Positions 1 to 6,200 of a stretch of DNA of 16,286 nucleotides are shown here, piece after piece. Origin of the DNA: Eubacteriales bacterium. GTDB lineage: Bacteria > Bacillota > Clostridia > Oscillospirales > Oscillospiraceae. Positions within the stretch are counted from its first letter, which is position 1, and each line of letters starts with the position of its first letter. The position numbers and the translations under genes are program-made. The stretch covers positions 1-16,286 of the forward strand of contig JAUMXS010000017.1 of NCBI GenBank assembly GCA_030528965.1, in the 5' to 3' direction. Under the pieces are notes generated by a model, which was not told where the DNA came from, ran no database searches, and saw only the letters and a list, made by a program, of their open reading frames with translations.

Positions 1-3
1 CTA

Positions 4-32
4 TTGACAGGCAGAAAAAAAGAATGTATTTT
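4..32 (+). promoter_or_regulatory. Possible sigma-A promoter for the riboswitch-transglutaminase unit
   Basis: A perfect -35 hexamer TTGACA (4-9) is followed after 17 bases by TATTTT (27-32), which matches four of six -10 positions. Transcription from here would give a leader of about 250 bases that carries the riboswitch. A separate TATAAT at 81-86 has no good -35 partner but could be an alternative -10. Neither start site is proven. Confidence 0.4.
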
Positions 33-194
33 AATCTTGAACTTATGCATGTGTCAAAGGGTTAAGTGCCCCCAAAAGCATATAATCCGACACATCGCGG
101 TAGACATATTCCCGATAAGCGGGAAGAAAACTCAATAAACTACTCAAACATTATTGGTTCGAGCGCCGGAAAGCGGAACACTGCCGGTACTCAA

Positions 195-275
195 ACGATA
201 ATAGCAAAGCAGTCGAAAGGCTGTGACGCAAAGCTACAGGGCCTAACCCCGAAAGGGCATGGCAGCCAGTTGCCG
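195..275 (+). promoter_or_regulatory. c-di-GMP-I (GEMM-I) riboswitch
   Basis: The aptamer core of the GEMM-I class is visible. The closing helix P1 pairs GCAA (204-207) with TTGC (270-273). The first arm CAGTC/GGCTG (210-214/219-223) is capped by a GAAA tetraloop (215-218). It is followed by the hallmark GACGCAAAGC (225-234). The second arm contains the tetraloop-receptor strands CCTAA (242-246) and CATGG (258-262), has its own GAAA-capped hairpin (248-257), and ends with CAGCCAGTTGCCG. The class binds cyclic di-GMP. The 3' strand of P1 lies directly against the ribosome site AAAGGAG (276-282) of the next gene, so control of translation initiation is likely. No terminator hairpin with a U-run lies between the aptamer and the start codon. 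Whether the ligand turns expression on or off cannot be read from the sequence. Confidence 0.9.
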
Positions 276-288
276 AAAGGAGTACACC

Positions 289-1098
289 ATGAAGCAGACA
301 TCTCGTTTTCTGGCCTTTTTTCTTTGCATCGTTTTACTTACCTCTGCCGTATTTACGGTTGATACCCACGCTGCCGACCTCAGTGTTTTTGATACCTCCA
401 ATGCTTCCGAGGGTTATTTCACCGTTCATTTTGACGCCACTGTCAAGATGAAGGTCGGTGTAACCGTCAACAGCAAAACCACTTACTACTCCTACACCCC
501 GGGTACATATTCTTCCTATGCCTTCACCGAAGGCAACGGAAGCTACAAGCTCACTCTGTACCGCAATGTATACGGCACTTCTTACGCCAAAGTCACCAGC
601 AAGACCGTGAATGTCAATCTGGTCGATGCTCTTGCCCCCTACCGTGCCAGCACCGCGGAGATCACTTTCTCCCAGAACGATGCCGTGGGCCTCAAGGCCG
701 CGGAGATCTGCCAGGGTCTGACGGACGATGCAGCCAAGGTCGTTGCCATTCACAACTATGTCGCTTCCAACTTTACGTACGACTATAACTTTGCCGCCAG
801 CGTCCGCAGCGGTGCCATGAAAGGCTATGTCCCCAACACTTCCAATATCATCGCTTCCGGCAAGGGTGTCTGCTATGACTTTGCTGCCGTGTTCGCTGCT
901 CTGTGCCGCAGCCAGGGTATTGCCTGCACCCTTCAGAAGGGCTACCTCAACGGTCAGTATCACGCCTGGAACGTGGTTTACGTCAACAATGGCTGGGTTT
1001 CCGTTGACCTGACCGCCTCCATCTCCTACGGCGTCCGCTCCACTTCTTCGATCTATGACTGCGCCGCTGTTATGTACTCCAACACCTACACTTATTGA
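289..1098 (+). CDS. Secreted transglutaminase-like (cysteine protease fold) protein
   Basis: A 269-residue protein. The start ATG at 289 is chosen because AAAGGAG (276-282) sits 6 bases upstream; a longer in-frame start at 259 would lie inside the riboswitch. Residues 1-28 form a signal peptide (KQTSR n-region, hydrophobic core, likely cleavage near THA-AD). Residues 30-105 are rich in Tyr, Thr and Ser and look like a beta-sandwich. Residues 125-255 match the transglutaminase-like superfamily, with the catalytic triad visible as Cys195 (GVCYDFA), His225 (YHAWN) and Asp240 (SVDLT). Bacterial members of this fold act as transglutaminases, peptidases or wall-associated hydrolases, and the substrate here is unknown. 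There is no LPXTG or other obvious anchor, so it is probably released or loosely wall-bound. It is the only gene between the c-di-GMP riboswitch and a strong terminator. Confidence 0.92.
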   Translation: MKQTSRFLAFFLCIVLLTSAVFTVDTHAADLSVFDTSNASEGYFTVHFDATVKMKVGVTVNSKTTYYSYTPGTYSSYAFTEGNGSYKLTLYRNVYGTSYAKVTSKTVNVNLVDALAPYRASTAEITFSQNDAVGLKAAEICQGLTDDAAKVVAIHNYVASNFTYDYNFAASVRSGAMKGYVPNTSNIIASGKGVCYDFAAVFAALCRSQGIACTLQKGYLNGQYHAWNVVYVNNGWVSVDLTASISYGVRSTSSIYDCAAVMYSNTYTY

Positions 1099-1181
1099 TT
1101 CCCCGTATCCCGTACATATATCTCGAGTCCCTTATATAGCCAAGTCTATACGAACTTTGCCATAACAGGGCCCGGAATCAG

Positions 1182-1220
1182 CCGGTGGATCTCTTCTTTC
1201 GACAGAGATCCACCGGTTTT
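1182..1220 (+). terminator. Rho-independent terminator of the transglutaminase gene
   Basis: A perfect 13-bp stem, CCGGTGGATCTCT (1182-1194) with AGAGATCCACCGG (1204-1216), has a 9-base loop and is followed by TTTT (1217-1220) and a T/C-rich tail. It lies 83 bases after the stop codon and closes the riboswitch-controlled unit. Confidence 0.9.
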
Positions 1221-1254
1221 CCCGTTTCTTCGGCAATTTTTCCTAAATCCCCCC

Positions 1255-1283
1255 TTGAAAAAGGCCGGTTCACATGTTAATAT
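1255..1283 (+). promoter_or_regulatory. Possible promoter of the YegP-like gene
   Basis: TTGAAA (1255-1260) is separated by 17 bases from TAATAT (1278-1283), which has four of six matches to the -10 consensus. It lies just after the preceding terminator and about 40 bases upstream of the start codon. The position makes sense, but the match is moderate. Confidence 0.4.
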
Positions 1284-1320
1284 GTATAAAAGCCAAATAA
1301 ATCAGCGGAGGGTTATATAA

Positions 1321-1689
1321 ATGGGAAAATTTGTTATCAAAAAGACCGCTACGGGCCTGAAATTTGACCTCAAGGCGGGCAACGGCGAAGTCATTGCCAC
1401 TTCCGAAGTCTACACCGCAGAAGCCTCCTGCATAAAGGGCATCGAATCCGTGAAGAAATGCTGCCTCGGTGAAATCGAAGACCAGACTGCGGAAACCATC
1501 GAAAGAAAAAAGCACCCCAAGTTCGAGCTTTATCAGGACCAGGCCGGTGAATACCGTTTCCGCCTGAAAGCCAGAAACGGTCAGATCATCGCGACCAGCG
1601 AGGGCTATGCCGCGAAGGCCAGTGCTGAAAAGGGCATCGCCAGCGTGAAGAAGAATGCTCCCGAAGCCAAGATCGTCAAAGCAAAATAA
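1321..1689 (+). CDS. YegP-like protein with two DUF1508 repeats
   Basis: A 122-residue soluble protein made of two clearly related copies, roughly residues 3-48 and 66-112. Both contain the pattern F-LKA-NG--IATSE-Y-A-AS--KGI-SVKK. This is the DUF1508/YegP fold, a small alpha-beta domain often present as a tandem pair. The biochemical function of the family is not established. The start is supported by GGAGGG (1307-1312) 8 bases upstream. The charged linker between the repeats (residues 50-66) is the most divergent part. The gene has its own likely promoter and terminator on either side, so it is probably monocistronic. It is rich in Lys and Glu and has no signal peptide or membrane segment, so it should be cytoplasmic. 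Confidence 0.9.
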   Translation: MGKFVIKKTATGLKFDLKAGNGEVIATSEVYTAEASCIKGIESVKKCCLGEIEDQTAETIERKKHPKFELYQDQAGEYRFRLKARNGQIIATSEGYAAKASAEKGIASVKKNAPEAKIVKAK

Positions 1690-1707
1690 AAAACACCTCA
1701 TTCATAC

Positions 1708-1753
1708 AAAAGGCCGCCGCATCGTGTGTAACTACACGATGCGGCGGCCTTTT
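1708..1753. terminator. Bidirectional rho-independent terminator between the YegP-like gene and argH
   Basis: A perfect 20-bp inverted repeat (1708-1727 with 1734-1753) encloses a 6-base loop. It has a GC-rich core (GGCCGCCGCATCG) and an A4 start and T4 end, so each strand ends its stem with a U-run. It lies between convergent genes and can stop transcription from both sides. Confidence 0.93.
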
Positions 1754-1800
1754 ATTGCGGTTGTTTCAATTCTCAGCATCCGAACAAAGCCGGAAATCCG

Positions 1801-3192
1801 TCATTCCTGTTTCTCTTTACGTTCGTCCAGAAAAGCTCTGATATAAGCTATCTGATCTTCAACGGCTTCCGCTGCCGGACCGCCGGCAACACGCCGCGCC
1901 GCCACGCAGTTTTCCAGACAGATCGCTTCATAAATTCCCTCGTCAAAGATCTCGGAGAATTCTTTGTACTCTTCCAGATACAGTTCTTCGAGGGTCTTGC
2001 CCTTTTCGATGCAGTAATGGACCAGTTTGCCGGTCACTGTGTAAGCGTCACGAAACGGCATACCGCGTCCCACAAGCCAGTCAGCACAATCGGTCGCGTT
2101 AATGAAGCCCTCCCCTGCCGCACGGCGCATATTCTCCGGGCGCAGACGCATCGTCTCCAGCATCGCACGAAATACCGGCAGGCAGCGCAGAGCGGTGTCA
2201 AACGCATCGAACAGAGGTTCCTTATCTTCCTGCATATCCTTGTTATAGGCCAGCGGAAGACCCTTCATAACGGTCAGCAGCGACATGAGGTCGCCATATA
2301 CGCGTCCGGTCTTGCCGCGCACCAGTTCAGCGATATCCGGATTCTTTTTCTGCGGCATGATGGAAGAACCGGTGGAATATGCGTCATCCAGCTCCACGAA
2401 ATGGAATTCCCAGGAACACCACAGAATGATCTCCTCGGAAAAGCGGGACATGTGCATCATGAGAATCGACAGTGTACTCAGAAGTTCCAGCGCATAGTCA
2501 CGATCGGAAACGCCGTCGATGCTGTTCTGCGTGATTCTGGCAAAGCCCAGTGCCTCGGCTACAGCTTTACGGTCAATAGGATGGGTCGTACCCGTGAGAG
2601 CGCCGGAACCGAGCGGGCTTTCATCCATACGCTCTACGCAGTCTTCCAGACGCAGGATATCGCGGCGGAACATATTGGCATATGCCATCATGTAATGACC
2701 GAACGTCGTGGGCTGTGCACGCTGCAGATGCGTGTAGGCCGGCATAATGATGTCACGTCCGTTCTCCGCCAGATGCAGGAGCGTCTCCTCCAAATCCAGC
2801 AAAAGCCCCCGGAGTTCCAGAGCCCGGCGTTTCATATGAAGCCGGAAATCCAGTGCCACCTGATCGTTGCGGCTGCGTGCGGTGTGCAGACGTTTGCCAG
2901 CATCGCCGATGCGTCGGGTAAGTTCCGTTTCCACGCTCATGTGAATATCTTCCGTCTCCCGGGTAAAGCTCAGCCGTCCGGCCGCAATATCCTCACGGAT
3001 CGCCAAAAGTCCTTCGCGGATCTGTTCAACGTCCTCGGCAGAAATGATCCCCTGTGCGCCCAGCATCGTCGCGTGCGCAATGCTTCCCTCGATATCCTCC
3101 GAATAAAGACGAATATCGAATCCAATGGAAGCATTCAGTTCATCCACCAATTCATCCGTGTTGCTCTCAAAACGTCCAGACCAAAGCTTCAT
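1801..3192 (-). CDS. argH: Argininosuccinate lyase
   Basis: A 463-residue protein of normal family length. ArgH cleaves argininosuccinate to arginine and fumarate, the last step of arginine synthesis, in the cytoplasm as a homotetramer. Family landmarks are all present: the start MKLWSGRF, the RSRND segment (106-110), the catalytic-region His155 in THLQRAQPTTFGH, and the fumarase/aspartase signature GSSIMPQKKNP at 275-285 with the active-site Ser loop. ATG at 3192 is preceded by GGAGGAG (3199-3205) with a 6-base gap. It lies downstream of the PdaB-like gene on the same strand with a gap of about 100 bases, and ends against the bidirectional terminator. No argG or other arginine gene is nearby, so its partner ArgG must be encoded elsewhere. 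Confidence 0.97.
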   Translation of the reverse strand: MKLWSGRFESNTDELVDELNASIGFDIRLYSEDIEGSIAHATMLGAQGIISAEDVEQIREGLLAIREDIAAGRLSFTRETEDIHMSVETELTRRIGDAGKRLHTARSRNDQVALDFRLHMKRRALELRGLLLDLEETLLHLAENGRDIIMPAYTHLQRAQPTTFGHYMMAYANMFRRDILRLEDCVERMDESPLGSGALTGTTHPIDRKAVAEALGFARITQNSIDGVSDRDYALELLSTLSILMMHMSRFSEEIILWCSWEFHFVELDDAYSTGSSIMPQKKNPDIAELVRGKTGRVYGDLMSLLTVMKGLPLAYNKDMQEDKEPLFDAFDTALRCLPVFRAMLETMRLRPENMRRAAGEGFINATDCADWLVGRGMPFRDAYTVTGKLVHYCIEKGKTLEELYLEEYKEFSEIFDEGIYEAICLENCVAARRVAGGPAAEAVEDQIAYIRAFLDERKEKQE

Positions 3193-3236
3193 CCCTTACT
3201 CCTCCGTATCTCTGTGTTTTCTCAAGTATGGAATAT

Positions 3237-3264
3237 GCTCCGGCAGACCGCCGAAGCGATTATA
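3237..3264 (-). promoter_or_regulatory. Possible argH promoter element with adjacent hairpin
   Basis: Reading the minus strand, a perfect TATAAT (3264-3259) is followed one base later by an 8-bp stem GCTTCGGC/GCCGGAGC (3257-3250/3244-3237, one T-G pair) with a 5-base loop. No convincing -35 hexamer lies 16-18 bases upstream. There is no U-run after the stem, so it is not a terminator. It could mark an argH start site with a structured 5' end, or an operator. Low confidence. Confidence 0.3.
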
Positions 3265-3296
3265 CAAATACCGTGCGGCAAATATTGCATCAGCCC

Positions 3297-4073
3297 TCAG
3301 GCTTTTCCCTTCGGGACCATACGGCCGGTATGGTCCATCTCATATTCGCCGGTAAGCAGCAGTTCCGAGATCGGCACAATATGATAGCCGTCCGCCAGCA
3401 GTGCTTCGATGATTCCCGGAAGTGCCTCCGGCGTGTGCTTCGCCGCATTATGAAACAAGACGATAGACCCCGAAGATACCTTTGATACGACCCGCTGCCG
3501 GATCTCCCCGGCGGATAGATCCTTCCAGTCGAGACTGTCCACATCCCATTGGATGGTATGCATTCCCATATCTGTCAGTGCCAGCACCACATGATCATCG
3601 TATTCCCCGTAGGGACAGCGAAACAGATTCGGCCGGATTCCTGTGACCGCCTCGATCTTGTCGTTGCAGGCATCGACATTTGCACGGATCTCCGCTGCGG
3701 AAAGCGCGGAAAAATGGGCGTGATCATCGGAGTGGTTCATAACCTCATGGCCTGCTTCGGACAGGGCTTTGACCGATTCGGGATACTTATCCACCCACTC
3801 CCCCACTACGAAAAACGTCGCATAAACCTGGTATTTCCCCAGAATGTCGATCAGTTCCTGCGTATCCTCATTGCCCCAGGCGGCATCAAAAGTAAGGCTT
3901 ACCGCCTTGTCATCCCGTGCTACACAGTAAATCGGCAGCGCACGCGTAGTGGCCGCAGCACCGACGACCGCCGGAGTGTTCACCACCCAAAACATCATAA
4001 GTACAGCCAGACCCAGCGCTGCTGCCGAGAGCAGCACTTTCCGGCGCTCCGCCCAATCGATCACTTTCTGCAT
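3297..4073 (-). CDS. PdaB-like polysaccharide deacetylase (membrane-anchored)
   Basis: A 258-residue protein when started at the ATG at 4073; an in-frame ATG at 4145 would add 24 residues with no family character. Residues 12-32 form one N-terminal membrane helix, placing the catalytic domain outside the membrane. Residues 56-240 are a NodB-homology domain: TFDAAWGN (61-68), NHSDDH (His114 and His118, metal ligands), RCPYGEY (152-158), DVDSLDW (177-183) and LFHN (207, His208). The first motif has Ala where typical deacetylases have the second Asp of TFDDG. The TFD-x-x-WG form is characteristic of the sporulation protein PdaB group, so a role in spore-wall or peptidoglycan N-deacetylation is likely but not shown. 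It is followed by argH on the same strand. Confidence 0.88.
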   Translation of the reverse strand: MQKVIDWAERRKVLLSAAALGLAVLMMFWVVNTPAVVGAAATTRALPIYCVARDDKAVSLTFDAAWGNEDTQELIDILGKYQVYATFFVVGEWVDKYPESVKALSEAGHEVMNHSDDHAHFSALSAAEIRANVDACNDKIEAVTGIRPNLFRCPYGEYDDHVVLALTDMGMHTIQWDVDSLDWKDLSAGEIRQRVVSKVSSGSIVLFHNAAKHTPEALPGIIEALLADGYHIVPISELLLTGEYEMDHTGRMVPKGKA

Positions 4074-4218
4074 ACCTGACCCCCCATAAAATGTTTGTAC
4101 CATCTTATGTTGGAACAGGCTGTGAAATGATAGCCGGGCTGTCATTAAAGCACCGCGCCTTCTCGCCGCTCAAAAACAGCCGCAGGCTTGGTGGGCTTAT
4201 TATATCCTTTGCATACGG

Positions 4219-4249
4219 AAAAAGCAAGCAGCGAGCATGATGTTTGCTC
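4219..4249 (-). terminator. Weak candidate terminator after the recombinase gene
   Basis: On the minus strand, AGCAA (4248-4244) can pair with TTGCT (4227-4223), followed by a five-T run (4223-4219). An alternative inner pairing GAGCA/TGCTC (4249-4245/4237-4233) competes. The stem is only 5 bp, so termination here is doubtful. The location, just after the recombinase stop codon, is the main argument. Confidence 0.28.
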
Positions 4250-4254
4250 CCGTT

Positions 4255-5964
4255 TTACTGTCTTACCGCCCTGTCGCCGCATTCGCGTTTTTCCCTCACG
4301 TCCCCGCCTTCTCCAGTGCCTCCCGAAGCTTTCTGATGGCTGTTTTCTCGATCCGCGATACATAGCGTCTCGCCTATTGTAAACGATTTGGCCAGCAGCC
4401 CCATCTCCGGTTCCCGGAAGCGAAATTTGATGATGAGCTGCTTATCTTCGGTTACTTCCACCCGCTCGATCAGGCTTACCAGCAGTTCCCGGTTGGTGGG
4501 AACGGAATCCAGAAAGCGTCGTACAAGTTCCTTGGCCCCGTCCTCCTTGGGGACTGGGTTCTCTTTTTCCCGTTCCAGCACCTTCAGCCGCTCCTCCAAC
4601 TGTGCCCGGTCATCCTTGACTTTCAGATAAATGCGTTGGAAGTCTGCTTCAGATAGGATGCCGCTGAGCTTATCCATGTACATCTTATCGAGATGGGCTG
4701 TCAGTGTGTCGATCCGGTTCCTCAGAGACCGGATCCCGGCTTCTGCGCCGGCCGCTTTGTCCGCCTCGGCTACAGCATCCTCGGCCACGGACAGCAGTTC
4801 CAACGGGTTGAAATACGCTTTGCAGACCTCCTGCACCTTAGCAAGGACTGCATCGGCCACCGTCTTTTCCTTTATGGAATGACAGGAGCAGACACCGTCT
4901 TTGGTGAAGCGCTGATAGGTACGGCAGATGAGAAACAGTCGTTCCTCTCCCGCTGCATTTCTGCGGTTGATGACTGCCATGGGATAACCGCATTCATGGC
5001 AAAAGATCAGCCCTCGCAGTAAAAAGTCATAGGTACGGCTGCGGGTGCGTTTACGGCTGTTGACCAGCATCTGCACTTTTTGAAAAATTTCAGCATCAAT
5101 CAACGGTTCATGGGTCCCTTCCACAACCACCCAGTTCTCCCGAGCCTGCCGCAAACATTTCTTGGATTTGTAGCTGATCTTCACCGTGCGTCCCTGTACC
5201 ATGTTGCCGATGTAGGTCTCGTTCTGCAGCATTTCGGAAATACGCTCACTGCTCCACAGGCCGGTGTAGGGGCCGGGATTTCCAATCGTCAGTCCTGCGT
5301 ATGCAGCCGGTGTGGGCACATGATCCTCATTAAGCTGTGTGGCAATTTTGCGGCAGCTGACACCCTCCAGCGCCATGGCGAAAATCCGGCGCACGATCTG
5401 TGCAGCCTCTTCGTCCACCACGATTTGATTTTTCTTCGTAGGGTGCATCTTGTAGCCGAACATAGGCTTGCCGCCGATGAACTGGCCCTTGCGCTGCTTA
5501 TCCCGCTTCACACTTTTGATCTTCTTAGAGATGTCCTTCGCGTACATATCGTTCATGATCGCACGGAAAGGCGTGATGTCGTTGGCGCTGGACTCCACAC
5601 CGGTGTCAATGCCATCCAATAAAGAGATGTATCGCACCCGTTTTTCCGGGAAGTACCGCTCCATGTAGTGGCCGGTCATGATGTAGTCACGCCCCAGACG
5701 GGAAAGGTCTTTGGTAATGACCATGTTGACCTTTCCCCGCTCGATATCCCCGATCATACGCCGGAACTCCGGACGATCAAAATTGGTCCCCGTCCATCCG
5801 TCGTCGATATAGGTATCGTAAACAACAAGCCTGTTCTTTCCCGCAAATTCGTTCAGAAGGGATCGTTGATTATTAACGCTTTCGGACAGGCCCTCGTTAT
5901 CATCTTCCTTTGACAAACGGATATACAGGGCCGCACGGTAATCCCCGGGGCTTCCGATTTCCAT
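4255..5964 (-). CDS. Large serine recombinase (resolvase/invertase family, TnpX/TndX-like)
   Basis: A 569-residue protein. The N-terminal resolvase domain (about 9-160) has the nucleophile Ser18 in YIRLSKED and the DLSRLGRD motif (86-93). A recombinase domain (about 165-290) follows. A zinc-beta-ribbon has Cys322, Cys325, Cys347 and Cys359/361. A coiled-coil region (about 405-475) precedes a terminal beta segment near 520-535. These enzymes cut and rejoin DNA at att sites to integrate or excise phages and clostridial mobilisable transposons. The start at 5964 is chosen because GGAAGGGAG lies just upstream; an earlier GTG at 6033 coincides with the likely transcription start and has no ribosome site. 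The last 35-40 residues are charged and Gly/Arg-rich, with no domain. No other mobilisation genes are next to it. Confidence 0.95.
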   Translation of the reverse strand: MEIGSPGDYRAALYIRLSKEDDNEGLSESVNNQRSLLNEFAGKNRLVVYDTYIDDGWTGTNFDRPEFRRMIGDIERGKVNMVITKDLSRLGRDYIMTGHYMERYFPEKRVRYISLLDGIDTGVESSANDITPFRAIMNDMYAKDISKKIKSVKRDKQRKGQFIGGKPMFGYKMHPTKKNQIVVDEEAAQIVRRIFAMALEGVSCRKIATQLNEDHVPTPAAYAGLTIGNPGPYTGLWSSERISEMLQNETYIGNMVQGRTVKISYKSKKCLRQARENWVVVEGTHEPLIDAEIFQKVQMLVNSRKRTRSRTYDFLLRGLIFCHECGYPMAVINRRNAAGEERLFLICRTYQRFTKDGVCSCHSIKEKTVADAVLAKVQEVCKAYFNPLELLSVAEDAVAEADKAAGAEAGIRSLRNRIDTLTAHLDKMYMDKLSGILSEADFQRIYLKVKDDRAQLEERLKVLEREKENPVPKEDGAKELVRRFLDSVPTNRELLVSLIERVEVTEDKQLIIKFRFREPEMGLLAKSFTIGETLCIADRENSHQKASGGTGEGGDVREKRECGDRAVRQ

Positions 5965-5983
5965 ACGCGCTCCCTTCCTTCCG

Positions 5984-6001
5984 TCAGAAAAATGCTTCTG
6001 A
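5984..6001. repeat. Inverted repeat in the recombinase leader
   Basis: TCAGAA (5984-5989) and TTCTGA (5996-6001) form a perfect 6-bp inverted repeat around a 6-base loop. It lies about 20 bases upstream of the recombinase start codon and just upstream of its ribosome site. It could be an operator or RNA hairpin; a chance repeat of this size is also possible. Confidence 0.3.
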
Positions 6002-6039
6002 TTCCATGCGCGGTCTTCCCCCTTTTCTTCCACACGTTA

Positions 6040-6068
6040 ATAAAATAATTAAATAGACAAACATTCAA
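6040..6068 (-). promoter_or_regulatory. Possible promoter of the recombinase gene
   Basis: On the minus strand, TTGAAT (6068-6063) is separated by 17 bases from TTTTAT (6045-6040), in an AT-rich stretch. The predicted start near 6033 would give a leader of about 70 bases. It overlaps the candidate promoter for the divergent MATE gene, so the two may compete. Confidence 0.35.
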
Positions 6069-6082
6069 AGCTATAGTAATAT
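6054..6082 (+). promoter_or_regulatory. Possible promoter of the MATE-nitroreductase unit
   Basis: TAGACA (6054-6059), with a 17-base spacer, precedes TAATAT (6077-6082) in an AT-rich divergent intergenic region. If right, transcription starts near 6089, which excludes the in-frame ATG at 6081 as the start of the MATE protein. Confidence 0.4.
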
Positions 6083-6200
6083 GAATATAGATTTGTACTG
6101 TCATTTTTTGAATAAAGGCACACAGAATCGGCAAAAACACGCTGCTCGGGAAAGGGGTGAGGGGATCATAAAGGGCTCGCAGTCACAGGAACAACGGCGA

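Noticed and set aside
66..362. A 98-codon frame across the riboswitch leader
   Set aside because: It reads through the structured aptamer and into the signal-peptide coding region in another frame, with no ribosome site or protein-like composition.
2017..3384. A 455-codon open frame on the plus strand opposite argH
   Set aside because: It runs antisense to the well-supported argH gene and shows no family resemblance or ribosome site.
4145..4363. A 72-codon frame on the minus strand overlapping the end of the recombinase gene
   Set aside because: It lies largely in the recombinase C-terminal coding region in another frame, is rich in Arg and Lys by base composition, and has no ribosome site.
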